Positions 53,351-61,654 of a stretch of DNA of 64,000 bases are shown here, piece by piece. Location of the stretch: positions 35,471 through 99,470 of the forward strand of contig JADLFQ010000097.1 of assembly GCA_020845515.1 (NCBI GenBank). Reading direction: 5' to 3'. Under the pieces are notes generated by a model. The model saw only the letters and a program-made list of their open reading frames with translations, made no database searches and was not told the origin of the DNA. Origin of the DNA: Anaerolineaceae bacterium (lineage in GTDB: Bacteria; Chloroflexota; Anaerolineae; Anaerolineales; Anaerolineaceae). Positions within the stretch are counted from its first letter, which is position 1. Each line of letters opens with the position of its first letter. The position numbers were made by a program, and so were the translations under genes.

Positions 53351-53997
53351 TACACCTGCTCTTCTTCTTTAGGTAAGACACTCAGGATTTCTGAAAGGCG
53401 GGGGATACACGCGTCGTACTGCGCGGGAGAATCGTCCTCTCCGACCCGGATGGCATAGAAGCCCAAGCGACGCGCTTTTGCTACATTGATAAGAGTATCG
53501 TCAATTAAAACACATTTTCGAGGGTCAGACTCGCCGGCTGCTTGCATGGCAAGTTGATAAGCGGGAGTTAGGGGTTTGCAATAGGGGGAAATGGTATGGA
53601 TGTCAATGATCTTTTCAAAACAGCCCTCCAACTCCAGCACCTTGATCACTCGTGCGGCGTGGTCGCTGTCGGCATTTGTAAAAATAAACTTTCGTTGGGG
53701 ATAGCTCTCAATTATTTTGCGAAGATATCGGTTTGGTTGGATGAAGTTACTCAAGGGAACATCGTGGACAAATTGAAGATAGTCATGCTCATCAATCTGG
53801 TAGAGCTGTTTGAGGCCACGAAGGCTTGTGCCATAAGTCTGGTTGAGATGCTTGCGGAGCGATGGGATTTCCTGCCAGGAAAGGCCGAGCTTCTCGTGCA
53901 TGTATAGGCTGATCCGCTCAAGCATCACCGGCCACAAGCCTGAATCTGCCGGATAGAGCGTATCATCCAAATCAAAAAATAAAGTTGAGTAGCGCAT
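53350..53997 (-). CDS. HAD-family hydrolase (pyrimidine 5'-nucleotidase type)
   Basis: A 215-residue HAD phosphatase. Motif I, FFDLDDTLYP, is at residues 7-16 with the nucleophile Asp9 and acid Asp11; motif II is FIFTNADSDH, and motif IV is VLIDDTLINVAKA. The overall pattern resembles pyrimidine 5'-nucleotidases (SDT1 type), which dephosphorylate UMP or CMP. The start is fixed by the position of motif I. There is no Shine-Dalgarno and a TATACT box lies 6 bases upstream, so the message may be leaderless. Confidence 0.87.
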   Translation of the reverse strand: MRYSTLFFDLDDTLYPADSGLWPVMLERISLYMHEKLGLSWQEIPSLRKHLNQTYGTSLRGLKQLYQIDEHDYLQFVHDVPLSNFIQPNRYLRKIIESYPQRKFIFTNADSDHAARVIKVLELEGCFEKIIDIHTISPYCKPLTPAYQLAMQAAGESDPRKCVLIDDTLINVAKARRLGFYAIRVGEDDSPAQYDACIPRLSEILSVLPKEEEQV

Positions 53998-54003
53998 AGC
54001 GCC

Positions 54004-54009
54004 AGTATA
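54004..54009 (-). promoter_or_regulatory. -10 box for the HAD hydrolase (leaderless)
   Basis: TATACT on the minus strand ends 6 bases before the ATG at 53997. The -35 region (TTTTCC-like) is poor. The spacing implies transcription starting at the ATG. Confidence 0.45.
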
Positions 54010-54096
54010 CTCGAAGTTGCCAGCAGGGAAAACGGATTTATCCTTTGAAAGACCATGCTCTGCTTGGCGGTTCAGATAAAGACAAGGAAATGTGAA

Positions 54097-54870
54097 TCAG
54101 TAGCCTGCCGGCAGAATGATCGGATGCTTTTCTTCACCTATCAGCACGGTTTTTAGTGGAATGCGGTACACATTGGAGAGACTTTCGGCTGTCAGGATTT
54201 CTTCCGGTATACCTGGGGGTTGTAAATGGCCTTCAACGAGAAGCGCGACGCGGTCCGCAAAGCGGGCGACCAAGTTAAGATCGTGTAAGACCATCAACAC
54301 GGTAAAACCGTCATGGTGGGCGAGGGATCGGATCTCGCGCAGCCAGTTTAGCTGGTGGCGCAGATCCAGGTGAGCGGTGGGCTCGTCCATCAGCAGGACG
54401 CGGGCGGCTTGCGCAAGCGCGCGTGCCAGGAGAACACGTTGTTGTTCGCCGCCGGAGAGTTCTCCGATAAAGCGATCTGCAAGTTCAAATGTGTTGGTAC
54501 GCTCCATTGCTTGTCGGGCAATTTGGCGATCATGTTCGGAGAGCTGCCCTAACCAATTGAGGTGGGGTGTCCTGCCCAACAAGACGGTTTCCCATACGGT
54601 GAAGGCGGGCGGGAGGTTGAGCGCCTGTGGGATGACCGCGACACGGCGCGCTCTTTCGAGAGGCGCCAGACGGGAAATATCTTCTCCCTCCACGCGAATA
54701 TGTCCGGTGAGGAGGGGCAACACACCACTCAGAGCGCGAATGAGGGTCGTCTTGCCGGAGCCATTTGGACCGACGACGCCAAGAATGCCCCCGGAGGGTA
54801 CTTCAAAAGAGATTTTCTTGAGCGCCAGATGGATGCCGTACGATACACTAACAGATTCGGCTTGGATCAT
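54097..54870 (-). CDS. btuD: ABC transporter ATPase, B12/iron-siderophore type
   Basis: A 257-residue ATPase of the BtuD/FecE group that powers uptake through the permease encoded before it. Walker A is GPNGSGKTT (about 34-42), the signature is LSGGEQQR, and Walker B is VLLMDEPTAHLD. The D-loop and H-loop (LMVLHDLNLVARF) are present. It begins 4 bases after the permease gene ends. The riboswitch before the operon points to cobalamin as the substrate. Confidence 0.93.
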   Translation of the reverse strand: MIQAESVSVSYGIHLALKKISFEVPSGGILGVVGPNGSGKTTLIRALSGVLPLLTGHIRVEGEDISRLAPLERARRVAVIPQALNLPPAFTVWETVLLGRTPHLNWLGQLSEHDRQIARQAMERTNTFELADRFIGELSGGEQQRVLLARALAQAARVLLMDEPTAHLDLRHQLNWLREIRSLAHHDGFTVLMVLHDLNLVARFADRVALLVEGHLQPPGIPEEILTAESLSNVYRIPLKTVLIGEEKHPIILPAGY

Positions 54871-54874
54871 TTTT

Positions 54875-55906
54875 TCACCAAATAGTTTGATCTTTAGCCC
54901 GACGGAGCACCCAGAGGAAAAACGGCGCTCCGGTCAGGGCAGTGATAATCCCCACGGGGAGCTCCTCGGGTGCAAAGAGCGAGCGTGCCAGGATATCGGC
55001 TGCAAGCAAGAAGGTGGCCCCATTGAGGAAAGCGAGCCATAGTAAACGGCGATAGTCCCCACCCCAAATAAGCCGGACAATGTGCGGGATGACCAACCCT
55101 ACGAAGCCGATGATGCCAACAAATGAAACTGCTGCTGCGGTGGCGAGGGAAGCAGCGACAATCACAATGCGCCGTACCCACACTGCAGGGAGGCCGAGTT
55201 GCTGAGCCTGCTCATCGCCAAACTGCAGAACATTGAGCGCATGCCCCATCAGTAAAAGGACGCCGCATCCTCCCAGGATGTACGGCAGGGCAGCCAGAAC
55301 AGGCTGCCATCCGCTCATCAGCGCGCCGCCAAGCAGCCAATAAATGGCGCGGCGGATCTCGTTGCCTGCACGCAGCATAAGAAAGGATGTCAGGGCGCTG
55401 GCGAAGGCGCTGATTGCAACCCCTGCCAAAATCAGCGTGGTGGTGGGGACGGTGCGCCCTATTTTCGAAAAGTTGTAAACCAGCAGAACAGTGAGCAGCG
55501 CGCCGGCAAAGGCGGAAAGCGGAATAGCCAAAAGACCTAATAAGGCGCGCGGCCAATGCAGGGTGAGGGCAGCCACAGCTCCCAACCCTGCTCCGGAAGC
55601 TACACCAATCAGGTAGGGGTCTGCCAAGGGATTTCGGAACAATCCCTGGTATGCGCCGCCGCTGCAAGCCAGCGCGGCCCCCACCAGTGCTGTCATGGCA
55701 GTGCGGGGAAGCCGCAAGCTGAACAGGATGGTGTCAAATGGCAGTAAAGCGGAGTCTGGCGGCAGACCTTGCAGCCGCCGGCTGATCACCTGCAGGATTT
55801 GAGCGGGCGGGATGAATACGCTTCCCACCGCGATGCTCAGAACGAGCACCGCGGCTAGCAGCAGACTGCTGAATACATAAGGATGGGAAGCGTGGCCGGC
55901 TTTCAA
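54875..55906 (-). CDS. btuC: ABC transporter permease, FecCD/BtuC family
   Basis: A 343-residue permease with about 10 transmembrane helices. The family motif GVASGAGLGAVAAL, PLADPYLIG and the cytoplasmic EAA-like loop with SFVGIIGFVGLVIPHIVRLI are visible. Two such subunits form the channel. It starts 2 bases after the stop of the binding-protein gene, so the three genes form one operon. Confidence 0.93.
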   Translation of the reverse strand: MKAGHASHPYVFSSLLLAAVLVLSIAVGSVFIPPAQILQVISRRLQGLPPDSALLPFDTILFSLRLPRTAMTALVGAALACSGGAYQGLFRNPLADPYLIGVASGAGLGAVAALTLHWPRALLGLLAIPLSAFAGALLTVLLVYNFSKIGRTVPTTTLILAGVAISAFASALTSFLMLRAGNEIRRAIYWLLGGALMSGWQPVLAALPYILGGCGVLLLMGHALNVLQFGDEQAQQLGLPAVWVRRIVIVAASLATAAAVSFVGIIGFVGLVIPHIVRLIWGGDYRRLLWLAFLNGATFLLAADILARSLFAPEELPVGIITALTGAPFFLWVLRRAKDQTIW

Positions 55907-55908
55907 GT

Positions 55909-56832
55909 TTATTTAAACACTTCAGGGTGCAGAATTTTTGCTAATTCTTCCAGACCGTCCACCATACGGGGACCGGGACGGCTGACCAGGTCATCATTGA
56001 TAGGCAAGACCCTCCCGTTTTTGACGGCATTGATTTGCGCCCAACCAGGTCGGGCGGCCACCTGTTGGGCGGTCACCCCTCCGTAAAGCGCGTCTCCAAG
56101 CAAAATTATATCGGGGTCCTGGAGGATCAGTTCCTCCTGGCTGATCTGCACCCATTCTCCGGAGAGCTTGGCGCCGAGGTTGATCCCGCCAGCCTGCTGG
56201 ATAAGGTAATCAACAAACGTGCCGGGGCCGGCTGTCCAGGGCTTGGCGGGGTCGGTACCGTCTAATTCGTAGAAAACAAGCGGTTTTTCCTCCAGGCCGG
56301 TCAATTTCTTTTCAACAATGGCCACGCGATCCTTGAGAGAATTCACAAGGGTTTTCGCTTCGTTTTCACGTCCTGTTAAAACCCCCACTGTATTGAGATT
56401 GTCATAAAGATCGGGCAAAGTGATGGGATTTGGCAGCACAAATATGGTTGTGCCCAGGTCTTCTATGGATTTGACTTGCTCCGGAGAAGTCAAAGGAGTC
56501 GCGAGAACGAGATCGGGCTGGAGGTTGGTAATTTGTTCAAAGCTAAGAGTTCCCATTGTATCACCAAGGGAGGGTAGGTTCTGCGCTTCTGCCGGGTAGT
56601 TGGAGTAATCATCGCGAGCGACCACCTGACCACCGGCGCCAAGTGCGTAGAGAATTTCCGTATTGGAAGGTGCAAGTGAGATGATCTTTTGCGCCGGTGC
56701 GGACAGCATAACCGAACGTCCGAGTGCATCTTCCAAAGTTATCTTTCCGCCGGCCGGTGCAGGGGAAAGCTGTGAAGTACAGGCGGACACGAACAAGACA
56801 AGAAGCAGTGCGAATAGAGAGGATTTTTTCAT
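55909..56832 (-). CDS. btuF: Periplasmic-type B12/iron-binding lipoprotein
   Basis: A 307-residue lipoprotein that binds the substrate outside the membrane. The lipobox is FVSAC (Cys18). The type-III binding fold has IISLAPSNTEILYALGAG near its start and LQPDLVLATP, as in BtuF. The start at 56832 is chosen because the lipobox signal peptide follows; GGAG is 13 bases upstream, rather far. The same frame is open up to 56958 and includes a better ribosome-binding site inside the riboswitch region (see findings). The cobalamin riboswitch makes B12 or a precursor the likely ligand. Confidence 0.9.
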   Translation of the reverse strand: MKKSSLFALLLVLFVSACTSQLSPAPAGGKITLEDALGRSVMLSAPAQKIISLAPSNTEILYALGAGGQVVARDDYSNYPAEAQNLPSLGDTMGTLSFEQITNLQPDLVLATPLTSPEQVKSIEDLGTTIFVLPNPITLPDLYDNLNTVGVLTGRENEAKTLVNSLKDRVAIVEKKLTGLEEKPLVFYELDGTDPAKPWTAGPGTFVDYLIQQAGGINLGAKLSGEWVQISQEELILQDPDIILLGDALYGGVTAQQVAARPGWAQINAVKNGRVLPINDDLVSRPGPRMVDGLEELAKILHPEVFK

Positions 56833-56884
56833 GATCGGGTTGGATCTCCGTGTGTCATCAGTATCATTAAATTTGTAAAAACAT

Positions 56885-56909
56885 AAAAAAACCCTGCCAT
56901 AGGACAGGG
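56885..56909 (-). terminator. Riboswitch expression-platform terminator
   Basis: On the minus strand GACAGGG pairs with CCCTGCC sequence-wise as CCCTGTC/GGCAGGG (7 pairs with one G-T) around a 4-base loop, followed by seven T (56891-56885). It lies between the B12 aptamer and the btuF start, so B12 binding probably favours it. Confidence 0.75.
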
Positions 56910-56959
56910 GAAGATATGCCATAAATTTCAGGCTCTCACCTCCTTTCCACGAAGTCATG

Positions 56960-57115
56960 AGAACACCAATCTTGGCGGGTGACCTGGCTGATCAGATTGT
57001 GGGTGAGGAGTGCTCCTCAGGCAGCCTGATGTACAGTTGCGGGACAGCACCGGACTTGAACCGGTTTCACCTTTAAGCCTTCCCATCCGGGGGAGAGGCG
57101 CCGAGTTGGTTATTA
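56960..57115 (-). ncRNA. Cobalamin (B12) riboswitch
   Basis: The minus strand contains the aptamer core GGTGAAACCGGTTCAAGTCCG onwards, CTGTCCCGCAACTGTA (57071-57032), and the downstream B12-box partner GCCAGGTCACCCGCCAAGATTGG-type segment (56988-56966). These are the class-I cobalamin riboswitch landmarks in the right order. It precedes the btuF-btuC-btuD operon, and a terminator follows. The element lowers expression of the importer when coenzyme B12 is abundant. Confidence 0.88.
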
Positions 57116-57125
57116 AACTGTTTAG

Positions 57126-57154
57126 ATTGTATGCCCGTAAACCAAAGCCGTCAA
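57126..57154 (-). promoter_or_regulatory. Promoter of the riboswitch/btu operon
   Basis: On the minus strand TTGACG (57154-57149), 17 bases, TACAAT (57131-57126). The transcription start predicted just downstream coincides with the beginning of the riboswitch. Confidence 0.65.
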
Positions 57155-57193
57155 GCTTTTAGAGAATGGGAGGATAGGCAGGTCTGTAACAGC

Positions 57194-58606
57194 TTATCCT
57201 TTTCTTGTCCGCCGCTTTTCGGAAGGGACGGCGCCGCTTCGATAAGGGGGAATGTCTACCAGAAAGATGCGGCACAAACGCCTGTCGTACATGCGGCTGC
57301 TAATGCGCGGGTCTAAATCTTCCATACTGCTGCTGGAGGTGATGACTGTCGCCAGGCGGGCATTATAGCGATAGTTGAAGATTTGATACAACTTCTCCTT
57401 TGCCCACGGGGTGGTGCTTTGGGTACCTAAATCATCCAGAATGAGCAATCTGGCTGTTCTGATTTCCTCGAACATATTGTCATACGAGATGGTACTGTTG
57501 GGGTTGAAGGTTGCCCGCAGGTGATCGAGCAGATCGGGCACGACTACAAACAAAGTAGCTTCGCCGAGGGAATGACGGTAGTTGCCGATCGCGGCTGCCA
57601 GATGGGTTTTTCCGACTGAATATTTTCCAAGCAGAACCAGCCAGCCTTTTGGATCTTCTGAAAATTCATGTGCGGCGCGAAAGGCTTTTTCTATGTTTTG
57701 GTGTTCTTCCGGGGTGAGCTTTTCGCGTTCGCGCAAGCCAAAACTCCCAAAGGTTTGTTCGATGTGCAGGTGAAGGGAAGAAAGTGCGGGGTGGGCGCTG
57801 TCTTGCGCTGCGCGCCGGAAATCGGGGGCGGCAATTTGCAAGCGTGTAACCAGCGCCGGGTCTTGCAGGCGCGAGCTGATGCGCGGATCAATCTCTTTAA
57901 GTTCCTGATTGGTGGTGAGGACGGTGGAAAGGTGATTGACATAGCGGTAATTGAGGATCTGGAAGAGTTTTTCCTGCGCCCAAGCTGTTGTATTTTGTGT
58001 ACCCAAGTCATCCAGTACCAGCAGGCGGATGTTGCGAATTTCTTCAAAACGCTGTTCGAAGGAAACATCCGTTGCGCCATAGGCGTAGCGCAGCCAGTCG
58101 AGCAGATCGGGAACGGTGAGAAAAAGTGTAGGGACTGCCAGGGAAACAGCAAAGTTGGCTATTGCACTAGCCAGGTGTGTCTTGCCACACCCATAAGGGC
58201 CGAGCAGCAAGAGCCAGTCTTCCAAATGTTGTGCATATTGCCGTGAGATTTGGAGGGCGGTTTCCAATGACTGTGATTGCTCGCTGGAGAGCTGGCCGCG
58301 CCCACCGGGCAGGAAGCTCTCAAAAGTCATGCTTTTATAAGCATCCAGGTTACTCAGCCGGTATAAGCGGTTTTGGATGCTTTGTATGGCCGATTTCTGG
58401 CGGCATGCACATATTTGAAGCTTGCCAAAGTCGGGGTGGTCAATGGGCAGATCCTGACGAACAAAACCGACCCCGCCACAAATGGGGCAATTGGGATCGC
58501 CGGAGCCTGTGGAAGCGCCGCCGGCCTTAGTGTTCGATGAAGTTGGCGGAGTCGCCTTTGAGGTAATAGTTTCGATTTTTTTCAAGGTCTTGCCGATCGG
58601 TTCCAT
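57194..58606 (-). CDS. Helicase-loader-like protein with two AAA+ domains
   Basis: A 470-residue protein of the DnaC/DnaI group (numbering below from an ATG 3 codons upstream). A zinc-ribbon-like start (CPICGG at 43-48, CACR at 69-72) precedes AAA+ domain 1: Walker A GPYGCGKTHLA (139-149), Walker B LLVLDDLG (198-205), Arg finger region DPRISSR (243-249). Domain 2: GKYSVGKTHLA (330-340), LLILDDLG (390-397), DPRISSR (435-441). Both sets look complete. Normal loaders have one AAA+ module and 250-330 residues, so this is a tandem duplication in one chain. The start at 58606 has AGGAG 9-10 bases before it and lies within the 3' end of the DnaD-like gene. With dnaB next to it, a role in loading that helicase is likely. 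Confidence 0.82.
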   Translation of the reverse strand: MEPIGKTLKKIETITSKATPPTSSNTKAGGASTGSGDPNCPICGGVGFVRQDLPIDHPDFGKLQICACRQKSAIQSIQNRLYRLSNLDAYKSMTFESFLPGGRGQLSSEQSQSLETALQISRQYAQHLEDWLLLLGPYGCGKTHLASAIANFAVSLAVPTLFLTVPDLLDWLRYAYGATDVSFEQRFEEIRNIRLLVLDDLGTQNTTAWAQEKLFQILNYRYVNHLSTVLTTNQELKEIDPRISSRLQDPALVTRLQIAAPDFRRAAQDSAHPALSSLHLHIEQTFGSFGLREREKLTPEEHQNIEKAFRAAHEFSEDPKGWLVLLGKYSVGKTHLAAAIGNYRHSLGEATLFVVVPDLLDHLRATFNPNSTISYDNMFEEIRTARLLILDDLGTQSTTPWAKEKLYQIFNYRYNARLATVITSSSSMEDLDPRISSRMYDRRLCRIFLVDIPPYRSGAVPSEKRRTRKG

Positions 58607-59231
58607 GGCGTCCATTCTCCTGCCAGGATTTCAAGATGGCCTCTACATAGCGCCAGCGGCGGATATTGTTTTCGATGGCGATTTGTAAAGCTTCCCGAAT
58701 CCATTCAGAGGGGTAAATCTGCTCGGCGTCTCGCAGCATGTCGGCTATCATAGGGGTGAGCGGGCCAACATTTTCTTCGTATAGCCGATAAATAGAGGAA
58801 CTTTCTTGTTCCAGTGCCGGGATGACGTGCGTATTTGGGTCCGGTGACCAGTGCCCAGCTTGGAAGGCTTTTAATGCTGCCCGGCCGTTGGCGGTATTGA
58901 GAAAGTAAAGCGTTTTTTTCTCCCCATTTTCGAGCAGTGCAGCTTGTAGAAGAACACTGTGGGCTACCGCTCGATCCAGGGCGGTTTGGAGCACGGCTGG
59001 GGCGACGGCGGGGTCATCAGTCAGTCCTTCCAGCAGGCGCTTGTCCTGCAAGAAATCCTGAAATGTGAAGTAGCGGGCGCTGCCTTGTTGCCGGTTGAGA
59101 AACCAGAATGTATACAGAATCACCTTGAGTTCCGGCAGGTTATCAATTACCGGCAGCAGATCTTGGAAAAATACGTCCGGCAGCGGTGTGAGGAAAGTTT
59201 TACCGGGAGGGAATCCTGAAAATCGCGACAT
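58527..59231 (-). CDS. DnaD-like replication initiation protein
   Basis: A 234-residue protein of the DnaD/DnaB_2 group. An N-terminal winged-helix region (about 10-115) is followed by the DnaD C-terminal signature (about 145-205): IYRLYEENVGPLTPMIADML, then YPSEWIREALQIAIENNIRRWRYVEAILKSW (quoted by its ends). DnaD helps open the origin and brings in the helicase loader in Gram-positive bacteria. It starts 2 bases after dnaB and overlaps the loader gene by about 80 bases, so the three form an operon for primosome assembly. Confidence 0.88.
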   Translation of the reverse strand: MSRFSGFPPGKTFLTPLPDVFFQDLLPVIDNLPELKVILYTFWFLNRQQGSARYFTFQDFLQDKRLLEGLTDDPAVAPAVLQTALDRAVAHSVLLQAALLENGEKKTLYFLNTANGRAALKAFQAGHWSPDPNTHVIPALEQESSSIYRLYEENVGPLTPMIADMLRDAEQIYPSEWIREALQIAIENNIRRWRYVEAILKSWQENGRHGTDRQDLEKNRNYYLKGDSANFIEH

Positions 59232-59233
59232 TT

Positions 59234-60616
59234 TTAGACCCCGGCTCGTTTTGAATGTGGAGCGGTAACTGCGTTTTCGAAGCGTGCCAGATTATTTAAA
59301 AAGACCATTTCAATACCGGGGTGGGTGGGGCCATTACGATGCTTGGCGACGATTAACTCGGCGATATTTGCGCGCGGGCTGTCACGTTCGAGCATATCGG
59401 GACGGTGAATGAACATGACGATGTCGGCGTCTTGTTCCAACGAGCCTGATTCGCGCAAGTCAGAGAGGACGGGTTTTTTGTCTGCGCGCTGCTCAACGGC
59501 GCGCGAAAGCTGTGCGGCCGCAAGGACAGGTACATTGAGCTCTCTGGCGAGAACTTTGAGATATCGGGAAATATAGGAGACTTCTTGAACGCGGTTATCG
59601 GTGCGCGAATCGCCGGACATGAGTTGGAGATAGTCCACGATGACCAGGTCGAGCTGGTATTCGAGGTGCAGCCGGCGGCATTTTGTGCGGAGTTGGAGGG
59701 GCGTAATGGCAGGGGTGTCATCTAGAAAAATGGTGGTATCTCCCAGCACTTCAATGGCGTGTGTAAAAAGCGGCCAGTCTTCCTCAGTCAGTTTGCCTGT
59801 TCGCAGGCGCTGGGTGTCAATACCGGTTTCTTGTGCGATGAGACGCTGGACGAGTTGTTCATTAGACATCTCCAGTGAGAACATTGCCACATGTTTTTTA
59901 TGCTTCTGGGCGGCATTTTTCGCCGCTGAGAGCAGAAACCCAGTTTTACCTGATCCAGGACGCCCGGCGACAATTAATAAATCTGATTTTTGCAACCCGC
60001 CCAGCAGACGGTCGAGGTCAATCAAACCGGTTGGAACACCGTAAATCTCCTCGTCGCGCCGGGAAAGCTGGTCAACACGGTCGTATACTTCACTGAGCAC
60101 ATGTTGGATGGGTTGGAGATCGTGTTTGATACGGCGCTCGCTCAGGCCGAAGATATTTTTTTCCGCCTCATCCAGAATTCCTTCCACTGATTGCTCCTGG
60201 TTGTAAGCCAGTTTAGCGAGCTTATTGGCTGAACTTAACATGCGCCGGCGGATGGCATTTTCCTCCACGATCCGGCCGTATGCTTCGGCGTGTAGTGAGG
60301 TGGGTGTCTGGTTGATGAGCGACATAATGTAAGCAGCGCCGCCTGTTTCGGAAAGCTGGTTGTACTGCTCAAGCTGTTCGCACACGGTCAGGAAGTCAAT
60401 TGGCATGCGGCTTTCGTGCAGACGGGTAAACGCCTCCCAAATCCAGCGATTACGAACGATGTAAAAGTCATCGTCTTCCAGGAATTGGGCAACTTCGTAA
60501 TAAGATTCGGGGTTAATGAGAACTGCACCCAGCACAGCTTCTTCGCTCTCACGGCTGTGAGGCTGAGCTTGCAGGGTTTCTGGACGTTTTTCTTCTGCCG
60601 GATATTCTGCGCTCAT
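59234..60616 (-). CDS. dnaB: Replicative DNA helicase
   Basis: A 460-residue hexameric helicase that unwinds DNA at the fork. The N-terminal domain (about 15-120) has the conserved SRESEEAVLGAVLINPES and an alpha-helical hairpin; the RecA-like C-terminal domain has Walker A GRPGSGKTGF (about 204-213), Walker B LVIVDYLQLM, and the QLSRAVEQRADKKPVLSDLRESGSLEQDADI stretch. There is no intein. It begins the primosome operon with the DnaD-like and loader genes. Confidence 0.97.
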   Translation of the reverse strand: MSAEYPAEEKRPETLQAQPHSRESEEAVLGAVLINPESYYEVAQFLEDDDFYIVRNRWIWEAFTRLHESRMPIDFLTVCEQLEQYNQLSETGGAAYIMSLINQTPTSLHAEAYGRIVEENAIRRRMLSSANKLAKLAYNQEQSVEGILDEAEKNIFGLSERRIKHDLQPIQHVLSEVYDRVDQLSRRDEEIYGVPTGLIDLDRLLGGLQKSDLLIVAGRPGSGKTGFLLSAAKNAAQKHKKHVAMFSLEMSNEQLVQRLIAQETGIDTQRLRTGKLTEEDWPLFTHAIEVLGDTTIFLDDTPAITPLQLRTKCRRLHLEYQLDLVIVDYLQLMSGDSRTDNRVQEVSYISRYLKVLARELNVPVLAAAQLSRAVEQRADKKPVLSDLRESGSLEQDADIVMFIHRPDMLERDSPRANIAELIVAKHRNGPTHPGIEMVFLNNLARFENAVTAPHSKRAGV

Positions 60617-60657
60617 AAATGCATTTCAACCTGAGTTTTAGAATACAATTTGGTAAC

Positions 60658-60684
60658 AAAAACCGGGGCAGATGTGGGCCCCGG
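60658..60684 (-). terminator. Intrinsic terminator between the BFN gene and dnaB
   Basis: CCGGGGC (60663-60669) pairs with GCCCCGG (60678-60684), loop of 8 bases. On the minus strand five T (60662-60658) follow. It ends the BFN transcript, so dnaB needs its own promoter. Confidence 0.8.
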
Positions 60685-60697
60685 CGCTTGATGGTTG

Positions 60698-61291
60698 TTA
60701 CTGCTCGTCAGACTTGGGGTTTTCTTTTCCTGAATCGTCCTCGTCTGTAGGAGGGTCGAGTGGATCATCTGTACCCAGATTTTTAAGAAAGTCATCAAAA
60801 ACCGAGAGACGCTCATCAGATTCGGTTTCTTCCGATGTACTGGGTGCTTCCGAAGCAGGTTTGGGCTGCTCAGGAAGCTCCTGCTCTGGCATGATACCGG
60901 CGGTTTGAAGGACTTCCTGGGCCACCAAAATAGGAACATGCCAGCGTACTGCCAGTGCAATGGCGTCGGAAGGGCGGGAATCGATATCCAATACTTTCCC
61001 ATCCACTTCGACAACCAGGTTGCCATAGAAAACATCTTCCCGTAACGAGAGAATTTCCACGCGAGAGAGGCGGGCATTCAGGGATTTAAGCACGTTTTTA
61101 AGTAGATCGTGGGTCTGCGGGCGGGCGACTTCGACCTCTTGCAGGGCAATGGTGATCGCTTCGGCTTCGTAGGGGCCTATCCATATTGGCAAGTAGCGTT
61201 CTGCGTTATTTTCCCGCAAGACGACAATCCGCTGCTGGTTGGTTAGACTGACCCGCACACTATCAATAACAACTTCTACCATTCGTGACAT
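60698..61291 (-). CDS. Bifunctional nuclease (BFN/DUF151) family protein
   Basis: A 197-residue protein with the BFN domain at about 1-135 (VEVVIDSVRVS, LPIWIGPYEAEAIT, LDIDSRPSDAIALAVRWHVPI). Members have been proposed to have DNase and RNase activities; the residues responsible are not settled. A long acidic, Ser/Pro-rich tail (about 140-197) is probably disordered. The start at 61291 follows GAAGGAAGG by 6 bases; a longer reading upstream is unlikely. Confidence 0.87.
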   Translation of the reverse strand: MSRMVEVVIDSVRVSLTNQQRIVVLRENNAERYLPIWIGPYEAEAITIALQEVEVARPQTHDLLKNVLKSLNARLSRVEILSLREDVFYGNLVVEVDGKVLDIDSRPSDAIALAVRWHVPILVAQEVLQTAGIMPEQELPEQPKPASEAPSTSEETESDERLSVFDDFLKNLGTDDPLDPPTDEDDSGKENPKSDEQ

Positions 61292-61654
61292 AAAAAACCT
61301 TCCTTCAAGCTTGCCCCTGTTTGCTTGCTTAATTCTAACACGCAGCCGGATGGTATGCAACACAAACAAAGAAAACGATACCACATTTCTTAAGATTCCG
61401 TGTATAATAGCGAAACCTAAAGTTCCTGCTTTTGCTTGATAAAAATGAACCTTAATAGACCATTGGAAAACGGATGGATGGAAGGGTGGTTTGGGGGCAG
61501 GACAAGGCGCGATCCATCATGTGAGGGTTCAGTCCAAAGAAGCAAGCCTTTCACAAGGCTCTTCTCAAGCAATAAGTGCTGGTTTTCCTGAGTTGGATTT
61601 TTCTTGGTAGAAGGGGATTCTATGCACTGAGTATGCCACGAAAGGATTTTTGCG
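61292..61654. other. Divergent intergenic region with plus-strand -10 box
   Basis: This holds the promoters for the BFN gene (minus) and the response regulator (plus). TATAAT occurs on the plus strand at 61403-61408 without a good -35, which would give the regulator gene a leader of about 240 bases. I see no clear RNA structure or coding frame in it. Confidence 0.4.
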
